This document shows positions 7,504 to 16,815 of a stretch of DNA of 64,000 nucleotides, in pieces. Under the pieces are notes generated by a model. That model was given only the letters and a program-made list of their open reading frames with translations, had not been told where the DNA came from and made no database searches. Source of the DNA: Aliirhizobium wenxiniae. Its GTDB lineage: Bacteria > Pseudomonadota > Alphaproteobacteria > Rhizobiales > Rhizobiaceae. The DNA is taken from positions 310,001-374,000 of the forward strand of contig NZ_JACHEG010000003.1 in NCBI RefSeq assembly GCF_014201355.1. The letters are read 5' to 3'. A program made the translations under genes and the position numbers. How positions within the stretch are numbered: the stretch's first letter is position 1; every line of letters begins with the position of its first letter.

Positions 7504-10500
7504 TCAAAACTCGGGAGCTTCAAGTGGCAGAGTGAACTCGAAGCGGCATCCCGGCGATACACCCATAACGAGCCGCATCTGCCCTCCGTGGTTTTCGACG
7601 ATCGTGCGGCAGATCGAAAGGCCCATTCCCATTCCATTCTCCTTGGAGGTCTCGAACGGGCGGAAGATGTTCTCGACACGCTCCTCGGCGATACCGGGGC
7701 CGTTGTCGGTGACCCCGACCGTGATGAACTCCTCGTCATGATCGATATCGATCGCAAGCGTTCTGTCGCGGTCGGTAGTTTCCCTCAGCGCTTCGATGGC
7801 ATTCAATATGAGATTGACGAACACCTGTTGGAGCTGAACGCGGTCAACAGGGACAGGAGGAAGGCCGTCAGGTATGTCGAGCTTGAACGCGACCTTGGTT
7901 TTTTGGAGTTCTCCGCGGGTAAGGATGGTGACGTCCGAAATGAGCTCTCTCATGGCAATCGGCTCTACCGTCGTCATATCCTTTCGGAACATCTTCCGAA
8001 TTCTGGTGACGATATCGCTGGCGCGCCGCCCGTCGTCGATTACGTTTTTAAGGCTGACCATAGCCCGACTGACGTCGGGAATAGGCCTAGAAAGCCATCG
8101 GAGTGCCGCCCCACCGCTTGCGACGATCCCCGTAAGCGGCTGGTTCACTTCATGTGCAATCGAGGCGGCGAGCTCGCCCATGCTGGTCGCCCGGGCTACA
8201 TGCTCCAGTTCAGCCTGAACCTCCCTAAGGTGGGCAGCACTGCGCAGCAGCTCGCCCTCCACCCGTTTGCGCTCCGTCACATCCATTGTGATGCCGACAT
8301 ACTGCAGCAACTCGCCACTATCGCCCAATACCGGACGAGCGGTGGAAAGCAGCTGCTTGACTGAACCGTCTGGCAGGGTGGCCTGGTATTCGAACTGCAA
8401 ATCCTTTTTTTCTTCGAGCGCAATTTTCATTGCGTCCTCAACAAAGGCCCGTTCGTCCGGCTGCATCCGATCGAACATGTCACGGAGCCTTCCGCCGACA
8501 TCCGCAACGCGATAGCCGAAGATATTGTCATGCTCCGCAGACCACTCCAGGCGGTCGCTCTGAATATGCCACACCCAACTGCCGGTGTGGCTGATCCGCT
8601 GCCCCTCCGCCAAGAGCGCCTCGCTCTTCATGAGCGCTTCCTCGGAGTTCTTCCGTTCCATGACAAAGCTGGCGAGCTGTGTGAAGCGGTCTATAGCCTG
8701 TCGCTCTCGTTCGCCCATCGTCCTGCGCCTGTCGGAATAGACCGCGATGGTGCCAAAGACGGTTCCCCGCGCCGACATGATCGGCGTAGACCAGCAGGTC
8801 TTGATCTTGAACCTCGCGGCGATGTGCCGGACATCCACCCAGAGCGGGTCGGTCTCGACATCATCCACCAGCACGGGCTGCTGGCGATAGGCCGCGGTGC
8901 CGCAAGAACCCGCTTGCGGACCAAGCGGAATTCCGCCTACCGCCTCATTGAATCCTTCGGGCAACCTGTGCCCTCCCGCGGGCCGCAGCGTCCCGCCGTC
9001 TTCGTCCATGAGCATGATGGAGACGAAGGCACCGTCGCTGAGAACGGTGAGCGTCTGGCAAAGAGAGTCAAGGATCGTGCCGAGCGGCTCACCGGATGCG
9101 ATCATCTCGAAAGACCTCTTTTCCCCGGCGAGAAGGATTTCCGCCCGCTTGAGGTCGTCGATGTCGCTCTCAGAGCCGTAGCAGCGAACGATGCGCCCGG
9201 TGGAATCGCACAGCGGCTTGGCGCGAACCATGAACCAGCGGTACTCACCGTCGTGTCGCCTAAGGCGGGCCTCGAGGCCGCTCATCTCCCTCGTCGTGAC
9301 GATACGGTACCAGGTCGCCGCGGACTCAGCCCGGTCATCCGGGTGGAAAACGTACTTCCAGCCGCCATTGCAGGCTTCTTGTGGCGTGAGGCCCGTGTAT
9401 TCGTACCATTCCTTGTTAAACCACTCGTCGCCGCCATTGGCGTCAGCGCTCCAGTTCATTGACGGCATAGTATCGTTCGCCATCCTGAACTCTTGCTCGC
9501 TTTCGGCGAGGAGCGCCTTTGCATCGTTCAATTCGGCGAATGACCGGGCATTTTCGAGCGCGATCGCTGCCTGTGGCGCGACGGCCTGCAGAATCGCGAT
9601 AGCCTCGGCGTCGAACGACGGACTATCAGCGGGCCGATGAAGGAATAGCACTCCAGTGAGCCGCGATCTCTTGACCAGCGGAAGATAGAGCGCTGTGGCC
9701 ACCGACGTCGACACGCCGCCCTCAGGTCCGACTTGTTGTTTCCCCGCCCCGTCGGTCCATATGGCTTTGAGAGTTCGCGCTACTTCGACCACGGTGGTGT
9801 TCGACAGGTAACTTTCCTGCGCTCTGGTTCGTGTCAGATCGACTGTCGTAACTTTTGCGATCCGACTCGCCCTCGCCCCTATCCAAACCTCTCCGTCCAG
9901 AAGTTCGAGAAGAAGAGCCTCATGTGCTCCCGAAATATCCAACGCGTTCTTGAGGAGCGTTTCCGCGAGATGTCCTATGTCGATCGTGGCTGAGAGAGAC
10001 TGCGATATTTCAAGAACGGCGGCCATCCATGATCCGCTCGCTTGTGGCAGAGATGCTTCCGACCCAGTGGTAGCCGTCGGATTGAAATATTCTGGATATG
10101 CTCCCTCCAACTGGGTGACTTTGCCTGTCGCACCCCACCGGAGATAACAATCGCGCGCGCTCGTTAGATGGTCTTTTGCGGACTGAAACGCGCCGCGCCT
10201 GTGATAGAAACGGCCGGCGATCTCGCAAGCCAGGGCCCCGTCAGCGAGGAGACCGTATCTCGCGGAGAGTTCAATGGCCTGCTCGTAAAGCCGCTCGGCC
10301 TTCTTGAACTGACCGTCGATGCGAGCTACTTCGGCCAACCCCAGCAAATATTTGCCTTGAAACGTCTCGGGGCATGTGGCGGCCCATCGAGCGAGCCAGT
10401 CCACATTGCCGACGATTGTCACGTAGCCCTTGTCGGTGCGGCTTTCGCAGATGGCCGCGGACGCCAGTGCTGAGATGAAATGGAAGTCCGCGACTTGGAT

Positions 10501-11652
10501 GTGGCCTATACAGGCCCAGGTTAATCCCGAGGCCTGCTCCATCGCGAGCACGGCGTTCTCGAAGTCGCCATAGATGAAATAGGCTTGCGCCTTGAGTATC
10601 CAGTAGTAGCAAATGTAGGTTGGAGTTTGCGCCGGAACGAACTTGCCTTCGAAGTCCTTGGCGACGAAACCATCGCCGTCCAAGATATCATCGACGCCGC
10701 GGCCGCACCGCAATGTCTCCACAAACCTTCTTTGTCCGGTGAGCGGTAGCAGATTAGCTACGAAATCGGCCTTGACGACAAATTCGGTGGATTGATCGAT
10801 CTCGGCGGAGATTTCCTCAATACGGTCACCACGCGCCAGTCGATGCGTGACGATCCTGACATATGCGTAGCAGAGATATGGAATATCATGGCTGCGGTTG
10901 CGTGCAGCGATACATTGCCTGGTCAGCTCGATGACCTCACCAATCGGGCGGGTCCAAATAGCCACCATTTCCAGCGAGGTGATCGCCTTGGCCTCGTGCT
11001 CCCAAAATCCATAACGGCTCACAAGGCCGCGTGCGAGTTCGCAGAACTTCAAGCCGTCCTTGTAGCGGCCGAAATGATGGCTGATGAAGAAGCCGAAGAG
11101 CGCGAACGTAAGAACGGCCTGTTCCGTTACCCCGTATTGGAGCGTCAGGTTCGTCATGTGACACAGGGTTACGCCGAGAAGCTTTTCGTCCGTTAGAAAC
11201 GCCGAATTGCTCATCGCCCCGAGGACGCTCATGATCGCTCTCGTCTCAACGTCCTCCATCATCGGAAGGTCAATGAGGTTTTCAACCGGACGTCCGTCAA
11301 GCTTTGCCCAGACTGCGATCGCCTGGGCCTCGAGTTCAAGTTGGTCCGGGCGCTCTGGTATGACGATCCCGAATTCCCTTAGGCAGGTAAGCGCGACGGC
11401 AATGCTTTCGGGTACCTCCGATCGACGAAGGTGCAGCTCGATCTGCAGGCAGCAGGCGGCCGCTCTGTCGATCCGGTTCTCCGCCAGTTTCCAGAGATTG
11501 GTGATGTGCCCCTCTGTCAAGGAGAGGTTGGCGGAGGACATGCTCGCCTTCGCAGCGTGGAGGGCTTTGGTGAAGCTTTTACCGCCCGTAGTATTGGCGT
11601 TGGATGCCGCAGGATTGTTCAGCTGCTGACTAATTCCCTGTTCGGATGACAT
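7504..11652 (-). CDS. Large multi-sensor histidine kinase (TPR-like, GAF, PAS, GAF, PAS, HisKA, HATPase)
   Basis: 1382 residues, cytosolic by sequence. Approximate order: helical TPR-like region 40-530, GAF 545-700, PAS 725-840 (MPSMNWSADANGGDEWFNKE), GAF 860-1000, PAS 1015-1130, HisKA with SIAHEVNQPL near 1165, and HATPase with N box NLILNAIEAL and G boxes DNGPGI and GMGMGLSICR. The first 530 residues are clearly related to the middle of the 1874-residue protein at 22131, but this protein has no kinase or AAA modules before them, so it looks like an N-terminally shortened relative. The H-box type (HEVNQPL) is usual for kinases that pair with FixJ-like regulators; none is adjacent. Confidence 0.88.
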   Translation of the reverse strand: MSSEQGISQQLNNPAASNANTTGGKSFTKALHAAKASMSSANLSLTEGHITNLWKLAENRIDRAAACCLQIELHLRRSEVPESIAVALTCLREFGIVIPERPDQLELEAQAIAVWAKLDGRPVENLIDLPMMEDVETRAIMSVLGAMSNSAFLTDEKLLGVTLCHMTNLTLQYGVTEQAVLTFALFGFFISHHFGRYKDGLKFCELARGLVSRYGFWEHEAKAITSLEMVAIWTRPIGEVIELTRQCIAARNRSHDIPYLCYAYVRIVTHRLARGDRIEEISAEIDQSTEFVVKADFVANLLPLTGQRRFVETLRCGRGVDDILDGDGFVAKDFEGKFVPAQTPTYICYYWILKAQAYFIYGDFENAVLAMEQASGLTWACIGHIQVADFHFISALASAAICESRTDKGYVTIVGNVDWLARWAATCPETFQGKYLLGLAEVARIDGQFKKAERLYEQAIELSARYGLLADGALACEIAGRFYHRRGAFQSAKDHLTSARDCYLRWGATGKVTQLEGAYPEYFNPTATTGSEASLPQASGSWMAAVLEISQSLSATIDIGHLAETLLKNALDISGAHEALLLELLDGEVWIGARASRIAKVTTVDLTRTRAQESYLSNTTVVEVARTLKAIWTDGAGKQQVGPEGGVSTSVATALYLPLVKRSRLTGVLFLHRPADSPSFDAEAIAILQAVAPQAAIALENARSFAELNDAKALLAESEQEFRMANDTMPSMNWSADANGGDEWFNKEWYEYTGLTPQEACNGGWKYVFHPDDRAESAATWYRIVTTREMSGLEARLRRHDGEYRWFMVRAKPLCDSTGRIVRCYGSESDIDDLKRAEILLAGEKRSFEMIASGEPLGTILDSLCQTLTVLSDGAFVSIMLMDEDGGTLRPAGGHRLPEGFNEAVGGIPLGPQAGSCGTAAYRQQPVLVDDVETDPLWVDVRHIAARFKIKTCWSTPIMSARGTVFGTIAVYSDRRRTMGERERQAIDRFTQLASFVMERKNSEEALMKSEALLAEGQRISHTGSWVWHIQSDRLEWSAEHDNIFGYRVADVGGRLRDMFDRMQPDERAFVEDAMKIALEEKKDLQFEYQATLPDGSVKQLLSTARPVLGDSGELLQYVGITMDVTERKRVEGELLRSAAHLREVQAELEHVARATSMGELAASIAHEVNQPLTGIVASGGAALRWLSRPIPDVSRAMVSLKNVIDDGRRASDIVTRIRKMFRKDMTTVEPIAMRELISDVTILTRGELQKTKVAFKLDIPDGLPPVPVDRVQLQQVFVNLILNAIEALRETTDRDRTLAIDIDHDEEFITVGVTDNGPGIAEERVENIFRPFETSKENGMGMGLSICRTIVENHGGQMRLVMGVSPGCRFEFTLPLEAPEF

Positions 11653-12033
11653 CCATTAACTCTGTGATCTCGCCCTATAGGCATTCTTCCAATGTTAGTC
11701 TTTTCGCATCTCCGGGGCCAATTGAAAACAGCACGTGAGCATCTCGTCGAAAATAGCCGCAAGGTTTCAATGGCTACAGTCGGTTGATGCAATTCCGGGC
11801 GACAGGACCTTCGCCTGCCCCCACCAGCGATTCCCATCAGCGGCATCGAGAGACCGGACCGGTAAAGAGGTGACGAGGCCCGCGCGACGCACGCGACTGG
11901 CCGCAGGATCGTCAAAGACCATGGTCCGACGCCGGGATAGGGTCAAGACTCCAAAATGTGGGCCTTACCGATGATGAGGGGACCGATGACGTCCCGCTCT
12001 GGATCTGGCTTTCCAATCTCTATAAGGGCGGAC
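11653..12033. other. Intergenic region, probable divergent promoters
   Basis: 381 nt between the sensor kinase (minus) and CorA (plus). Open frames here overlap on both strands and have no family resemblance or ribosome sites. No repeat or terminator stands out. Promoters for both neighbours should lie here. Confidence 0.4.
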
Positions 12034-12999
12034 ATGGGCGTTGTAGCATCGCATCTCTACCGTGACGGCAACCGCGTTGAGCAGGTTCCATTATCTCAGA
12101 TCCGGTATGAAGCCCGTCCTGGCGAGTTCGCATGGATCGGTTTGTCGGCCCCGACTCAGGGTGAGCTTGCTTCCCTCAAGGAGATGTTCGGGCTGCATCC
12201 CCTTGCCGTGGAGGACGCCCTTACCGGACGACAGGTCCCCAAAATCGACGTGTACGACGACCAGCTTTTCGTCGTGGTCAGAACTGCGCACCTTGAAGGA
12301 GACAAGATCGCCTATGGCGAGACGTGTATTTTCGTGGGAAAAGGCCACCTGATTTCTGTCCGCCACGGACCGGCGCGACCCCATCGATCGCTAAGGGAAC
12401 ACCTCGAACGGTCGCCACAGCTTCTGTCGCTGGGCCCAGACTATGTACTGCACGGCATCATAGACTTTGTGGTCGATGGCTACCTTCCAATAGTGGAGAC
12501 GATCGAGGACCGGGTTCTGGAATTCGAGAAACACATCCTCTCGTCCTTCCTCGATCCCGAACAGATCAGGCGGATCTTCCGGATGCGGCGTCAGATCCTC
12601 AAGTTCCAAAGGGTGCTCGGACCTATGGGCGAAGTCGTCGGCAAACTCACCCACCTTGATCTGCCATGCGTCAACGTTAACGCACGTCCGTTCTTCGGTG
12701 ACGTGCATGATCACGTCCGCCGTGTGGAGGCGCTGGTTGGCGGATTGCGAGAAATCATGACTTCGGTTTTCGAGGCATCCAGCCTGCTGGAGCAGCAGCG
12801 TCAGGGTGCGATAACCCGGCAACTGGCATCCTGGGCGGCGATACTCGCTGTGCCGACAGCAATCGCAGGTATCTACGGGATGAACTTCCGTAACATGCCG
12901 GAGCTGAAAACCGAAAACGGCTACTATGTCGTACTCGGTGTCGTAGCCGTTCTATGCACGCTGCTCTACGTCCGCTTCCGGAGAAGCGGCTGGCTTTGA
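12034..12999 (+). CDS. corA: CorA-family magnesium/cobalt transporter
   Basis: 321 residues from ATG 12034, chosen for the AAGGGCGG just upstream; an in-frame extension to 11956 lacks a ribosome site. The large N-terminal cytosolic domain is followed by a long helix and two C-terminal membrane spans. The signature YGMNF of the CorA pore entrance is present near residue 291, between the two spans, and the tail is basic (RFRRSGWL). The family forms pentameric Mg2+ (Co2+, Ni2+) channels of the inner membrane. It stands alone between the sensor kinase and catalase. Confidence 0.93.
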   Translation: MGVVASHLYRDGNRVEQVPLSQIRYEARPGEFAWIGLSAPTQGELASLKEMFGLHPLAVEDALTGRQVPKIDVYDDQLFVVVRTAHLEGDKIAYGETCIFVGKGHLISVRHGPARPHRSLREHLERSPQLLSLGPDYVLHGIIDFVVDGYLPIVETIEDRVLEFEKHILSSFLDPEQIRRIFRMRRQILKFQRVLGPMGEVVGKLTHLDLPCVNVNARPFFGDVHDHVRRVEALVGGLREIMTSVFEASSLLEQQRQGAITRQLASWAAILAVPTAIAGIYGMNFRNMPELKTENGYYVVLGVVAVLCTLLYVRFRRSGWL

Positions 13000-13006
13000 T
13001 AGCGGG

Positions 13007-13072
13007 CTAGTCGACTTGGCTACCGCTCTTGGCCTCATATTCCTTGCCGATGACCTTTCCCTCATACGTCAA
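13007..13072 (-). CDS. Candidate 21-residue small ORF with a strong ribosome site
   Basis: On the minus strand AGGAGG lies 5 nt before TTG at 13072, which opens a frame MTYEGKVIGKEYEAKSGSQV(D) ending TAG at 13007. The ribosome site is inside an inverted repeat GGAAC-6-GTTCC (13073-13088), so it could be exposed or hidden by a small hairpin. The peptide is hydrophilic and matches nothing I recognise. It may be a small protein, a leader, or a fragment of an eroded gene. Confidence 0.3.
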   Translation of the reverse strand: MTYEGKVIGKEYEAKSGSQVD

Positions 13073-13226
13073 GGAACCTCCTTGTTCCCGGCTGCAAAAC
13101 GGCGAGTGTCGAGATGTACAATAAGCCAGTACTCCATGGGGCCTACACCAGCGGAAGCACCGGACTTGCCGACAATCGACGGCCGCATCCGGTTGTCGCC
13201 CCACAACCGCTCCACCGGAGAACACC

Positions 13227-14681
13227 ATGACCGAGAAAAGCCTCACGACCGCCGCCGGAGCTCCCGTAGTCGACAACTTCAATATCGAGACGGCGGGACG
13301 CCGTGGCCCTGCCCTATTGCAGGACGTCTGGCTGATCGAGAAACTCGCCCACTTCGATCGCGAGGTTATTCCGGAGCGCCGGATGCATGCCAAGGGTGCC
13401 GGGGCTCACGGCACCTTCACCGTCACCCACGACATCACTCGATACACAAAGGCCGCTATTTTCTCCGAGATCGGAAAGCAGACTCCGATGTTCGTCAGGT
13501 TCTCGACGGTCGCTGGCGAACGCGGCGCGGCCGACGCCGAGCGCGACATCCGCGGTTTCGCGATGAAGTTCTACACCGAGCAGGGCAACTGGGACCTCGT
13601 CGGAAACAACACCCCGGTCTTCTTCTTCCGTGATCCTCTCCGCTTTCCAGACCTTAACCACGCCGTCAAGCGAGATCCCCGCACCGGGATGCGCAGCGCC
13701 GAGAACAACTGGGACTTCTGGACGCTCCTCCCTGAGGCCCTCCACCAGGTCACGATCGTCATGTCGGAGCGCGGTATCCCGAAAAGCTTCCGGCACATGC
13801 ACGGTTTCGGCTCGCACACCTACAGTTTCATCAACGCCGAAAACGAGCGGACCTGGGTGAAGTTCACCTTCAAAACCCAGCAGTCCATCCAGAACCTCTC
13901 AGACGATGAAGCGACGTCACTCATCGGGAACGACCGCGAAAGCCATCAGCGCGACCTATTCGAGAGCATCCAGCGCGGCGAGTTTCCGCGCTGGAGGATG
14001 TTCATCCAGGTGATGACCGAGAAAGCCGCCGCGACGCATCGGCACAATCCGTTCGACCTGACAAAGGTCTGGCCGCACGCTGACTATCCTTTGCACGAAG
14101 TCGGCTATTTCGAGCTCAACCGCAACCCCGAGAACTTCTTTGCCGAGGTCGAACAGGCCTCCTTCACCCCGGCCAACATCGTGCCTGGGATCGGCTTCTC
14201 ACCGGACAAGATGCTTCAGGCGCGTCTCTTTTCGTACGGTGACGCGGCGCGTTACCGTCTCGGGGTAAACCACCACCAGATCCCGGTGAACGCTCCGAAA
14301 TGTCCGTTTCATTCCTACCATCGTGACGGCGCAATGCGGATTGACGGCAACTACGGCGCAACGACGTCCTACGTGCCCAACTCAGCAGGCCAGTGGGCTG
14401 AACAGCCGGACTTCCGCGAGCCGCCGCTGGCACTGGAAGGTTCAGCCGCCCACTGGGATCACCGGGCCGACGAGGACCATTACGAGCAGCCCGGCAATCT
14501 CTTCCGGGCGATGTCCGCCGGGCAGAAGCGCGCTCTGTTCGAGAACACTGCGCGCGCAATGGCGGGCACTTCCGTGAAGGTTCAGGAGCGTCACATCGAG
14601 AACTGCACCAAGGCCGACTGCGAATATGGAGCTGGTGTCGCCCGGGCTCTTGGCTTCGCCGTCGACCATGCCGCTGAATAA
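13227..14681 (+). CDS. katA: Monofunctional haem catalase, small-subunit clade
   Basis: 484 residues, the normal length of clade 3 catalases. The distal active-site His54 lies in [13 protein letters not shown], the distal Asn is near 127 in [11 protein letters not shown], and the proximal haem-binding Tyr337 is in [14 protein letters not shown]. It degrades hydrogen peroxide to water and oxygen in the cytosol. GGAG precedes the start by about 9 nt. The cupin gene 31 nt downstream has its own AGGAGAT and is probably co-transcribed. The neighbourhood (Dps, peroxiredoxin remnant, oxidoreductases) fits peroxide defence. Confidence 0.96.
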   Translation: MTEKSLTTAAGAPVVDNFNIETAGRRGPALLQDVWLIEKLAHFDREVIPERRMHAKGAGAHGTFTVTHDITRYTKAAIFSEIGKQTPMFVRFSTVAGERGAADAERDIRGFAMKFYTEQGNWDLVGNNTPVFFFRDPLRFPDLNHAVKRDPRTGMRSAENNWDFWTLLPEALHQVTIVMSERGIPKSFRHMHGFGSHTYSFINAENERTWVKFTFKTQQSIQNLSDDEATSLIGNDRESHQRDLFESIQRGEFPRWRMFIQVMTEKAAATHRHNPFDLTKVWPHADYPLHEVGYFELNRNPENFFAEVEQASFTPANIVPGIGFSPDKMLQARLFSYGDAARYRLGVNHHQIPVNAPKCPFHSYHRDGAMRIDGNYGATTSYVPNSAGQWAEQPDFREPPLALEGSAAHWDHRADEDHYEQPGNLFRAMSAGQKRALFENTARAMAGTSVKVQERHIENCTKADCEYGAGVARALGFAVDHAAE

Positions 14682-14712
14682 CCACTCCGTACACTCTTGA
14701 AAGGAGATAGAA

Positions 14713-15141
14713 ATGACGACCGAAACCGAACAGCGCTCGGCACGTTTCAACGTGCTGGAAATCGTCAAGCAGTTCCCAGAGACTGCGCAAACGCTGCTTG
14801 TCGACCAGTATCTGACGAGCACGGAAGCCGCGAGCGCACGTGTCTTCCGGGTCTACAAGGGAACGCCGCCTCACTACCACGTCGGTTGCGACGAGTACCT
14901 TTTCGTTCTGTCCGGGCGCGGAACGTTCTGGATGGAAGACGCGTCTACACAGGCCGAGTTCGGCCCAGGCCAGCTGTTGTATTTCAAGAAGGGAACGGTC
15001 CACGCTCTGCCTGACATCCTTGAGGAACCCGTCGTGTTCCTTTCCGTGGATACGCCGCGACGCGAACCGACCGATATCGTGTTCGTCAATCCGGAAGACG
15101 GCACTCCGGCGACTTTCATGGCGAGGAACGCGAGCGCTTGA
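14713..15141 (+). CDS. Cupin-domain protein
   Basis: 142 residues with a single cupin barrel: motif 1 PPHYHVGCDEYLFVLSGRG (two His and Glu ligands near residues 54-61) and motif 2 FKKGTVHALPD. Perfect AGGAGATAGAA precedes the ATG. It is directly behind catalase in the same direction. It may bind a metal and act on a small molecule, or be a sensor; no reaction can be named. Confidence 0.85.
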   Translation: MTTETEQRSARFNVLEIVKQFPETAQTLLVDQYLTSTEAASARVFRVYKGTPPHYHVGCDEYLFVLSGRGTFWMEDASTQAEFGPGQLLYFKKGTVHALPDILEEPVVFLSVDTPRREPTDIVFVNPEDGTPATFMARNASA

Positions 15142-15164
15142 TTGGCAGGACGCCTTCGAACTTC

Positions 15165-15198
15165 GAGAGCTGACGCGCACGAACTGCCGTCAGCTCTC
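15165..15198. repeat. Strong 11-bp inverted repeat downstream of catalase-cupin
   Basis: GAGAGCTGACG (15165-15175) and CGTCAGCTCTC (15188-15198) are perfectly complementary with a 12-nt loop, 24 nt after the cupin stop. There is no T-run on the plus side, so it is either a factor-independent pause, an mRNA-stabilising 3' hairpin, or a protein-binding palindrome. Placement favours a 3' end structure. Confidence 0.6.
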
Positions 15199-15613
15199 CA
15201 TCGCGCCTATCGTCGATCCTCGTGAGCCGTCCTTCCCGGGGGTGGCCATGACTTCCGTCTTGAAACGGTCGTAGTCGAGCCATTCCGGATCGACGGTATC
15301 TCCGTTTTCCCCTGCCCTTTTGAGAAGTCCGAGGTGCTGCCGGAAAAGCGGCGACCCAGCGTCGGGGTGCCTAGTGTGTTTCCGGGCATCGACAGGCAAT
15401 GGCTTGTTTTGCCTGAAGCGGCTTTGACGACGTGCTCGGGAAGCCCGGTTTCGCGAGACATGACACGACGCATAGACGCGATAGACCTGAAACGCCTTCC
15501 ATCCCACTCAACCGATCTGCCCACCGGTCCTGGTGTTCAATCCATTGGGATGTAGACTATCGAGGTCCTTCATCCATTAGCCGAATGGGCATAGGCGCAC
15601 CTCGAAAATCAGT
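15199..15613. other. Region with overlapping minus-strand frames, possibly a decayed gene
   Basis: About 400 nt. Two minus-strand frames (15190-15507 and 15207-15524) each contain protein-like stretches, such as VEWDGRRFRSIASMRRVMSR in one and DTVDPEWLDYDRFKTEVMAT in the other, which could be parts of one frameshifted gene. I recognise no family and see no ribosome site. Treat as intergenic with a possible remnant. Confidence 0.3.
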
Positions 15614-16546
15614 CTAACCCGACTTTCGACCGTGGGCCTCGTCGAGAGACAAGAACGGGTTCCGGTTCTTTGACGTCAGGTATTGCACAAGATCGCGAGC
15701 ATGAACTGGTAGCGCGGAAAAGCTACGAGCACAGACGAGGAGATGGCGTAGCGCCCACTCGTCTGAAAGCGCAACCATCTTGAATGCCATTTCGGTCTGG
15801 TATCTGAGTGCGTAGACCTCGGGCACGATTGAAAGCCCGATACCGCTACTCGTCATCGCGCAGATATCCTCGAAACTGTCGAGTCGAATGCGCAATTTGA
15901 ACGGCTTTCCTTCGCGTGCCGCATGTATCGCGAGGTGCCCCTGGAGCGCGCTGTCAGCGGGTAGACCGACGAAGGGCTCGTCCAGGACTTCGCTGAACCT
16001 GACATGTTCACGTTGCTCAAACAGATGACCGTCTGGGACGACGACCACGAGATGATCGGTTTCGAAAGGTCTGGTCTCCAGCGTCCCGGTATCGGTGGTG
16101 TCCGCGGCTATGCCGAGGTCAGCGTGGCCGCCCGCGACCGCGGCGACTACATCGACGCTCTGTCTCTCCTCCAAGTCTATGTCGATGGTGGGGTGGTCGG
16201 CCAGATATCCGCGTAGGATTTCGGGGAGATGGGCCATGGCGGCGCGACCGGAAAACACTCGTACTTTGCCTCGAAGTCCGCGCGCGTAGAGTTGCAAATC
16301 TCCCCGCATCTGCTCCATCTGTCCGAGAACGATGCGAGCATGATGGGCGAGCGCTTCTCCGGCGGCGGTCGGCCGAACTCCGCGCGCTCCCCGGTCGAGA
16401 AGCAGAACCCCGCTGGTCTCCTCCATCCCCCGAACCCTGGCGCTTGCTGAAGGCAAGGCCATTCCCGCCCTTTCAGCGCCCTGGGTGATGCTCTCCGCCT
16501 CAACGACATGGAGGAAGAGGCGCAGGTCGGTCAAATCGAAGCGCAT
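15614..16546 (-). CDS. LysR-family transcriptional regulator
   Basis: 310 residues. The N-terminal helix-turn-helix is at residues 1-62 (ITQGAERAGMALPSASARVR) and the effector domain starts near 93 (GKVRVFSGRAAMAHLPEILR). GGGGAAAG precedes the ATG. A perfect 8-bp inverted repeat with T-N11-A geometry lies 18 nt upstream at 16564-16590. LysR regulators normally control a divergent gene; here the divergent frame at 16666 is cut short by the ATPase gene, so this regulator may have lost its target. Confidence 0.9.
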   Translation of the reverse strand: MRFDLTDLRLFLHVVEAESITQGAERAGMALPSASARVRGMEETSGVLLLDRGARGVRPTAAGEALAHHARIVLGQMEQMRGDLQLYARGLRGKVRVFSGRAAMAHLPEILRGYLADHPTIDIDLEERQSVDVVAAVAGGHADLGIAADTTDTGTLETRPFETDHLVVVVPDGHLFEQREHVRFSEVLDEPFVGLPADSALQGHLAIHAAREGKPFKLRIRLDSFEDICAMTSSGIGLSIVPEVYALRYQTEMAFKMVALSDEWALRHLLVCARSFSALPVHARDLVQYLTSKNRNPFLSLDEAHGRKSG

Positions 16547-16563
16547 CTTTCCCCCCGCTGTTT

Positions 16564-16590
16564 GGACCCTTCGGATTTACCTAAGGGTCC
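16564..16590. promoter_or_regulatory. LysR-type operator palindrome
   Basis: GGACCCTT (16564-16571) and AAGGGTCC (16583-16590) form perfect 8-bp arms around an 11-nt centre, giving the T-N11-A core of LysR boxes. It lies between the LysR start (16546, minus) and the divergent start at 16666, the normal place for the autoregulatory site. Confidence 0.65.
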
Positions 16591-16665
16591 CGTTGTATCT
16601 CCCGCATTGTTGAAAGTCGCCTGTTCGAGAATGCTGTCGCAAACTTTCTTAGGGAGGAACGATGG

Positions 16666-16815
16666 ATGGACGCTTCCGAAGCACTCTTGCGGGCGTTTGC
16701 ATGGAGACTGGCGCTGCTCGTGATCGCGGTATTTGTCGCGAGAACGGTCCCGGATGGCAGGGCTGCCGAATTGCAGGCTTCGCATTCGCGAGAAGTCTCC
16801 TCAGGCTCGACGCTC
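16666..16815 (+). pseudogene. Truncated 5' end of a secreted-protein gene
   Basis: ATG 16666 follows GAGG by about 9 nt and opens MDASEALLRAFAW then LALLVIAVFVAR, a charged N-terminus, hydrophobic core and small-residue site (GRAAE), that is, a signal peptide of about 35 residues. The frame then runs into the 3' end of the opposite-strand ATPase gene, where it loses protein character. It diverges from the LysR gene across a LysR palindrome. Best reading: the regulated gene was cut by the insertion or deletion that brought in the ATPase. Alternatives are a chance signal-like frame. Confidence 0.4.

Noticed and set aside
14164..15180. Minus-strand open frame of 338 codons
   Set aside because: Antisense to catalase and cupin, both with clear catalytic residues.
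15190..15524. Two overlapping minus-strand frames as real genes
   Set aside because: They cover the same DNA in different frames, neither has a ribosome site or family match, and they run through the catalase-cupin 3' region. Kept only as a possible remnant.
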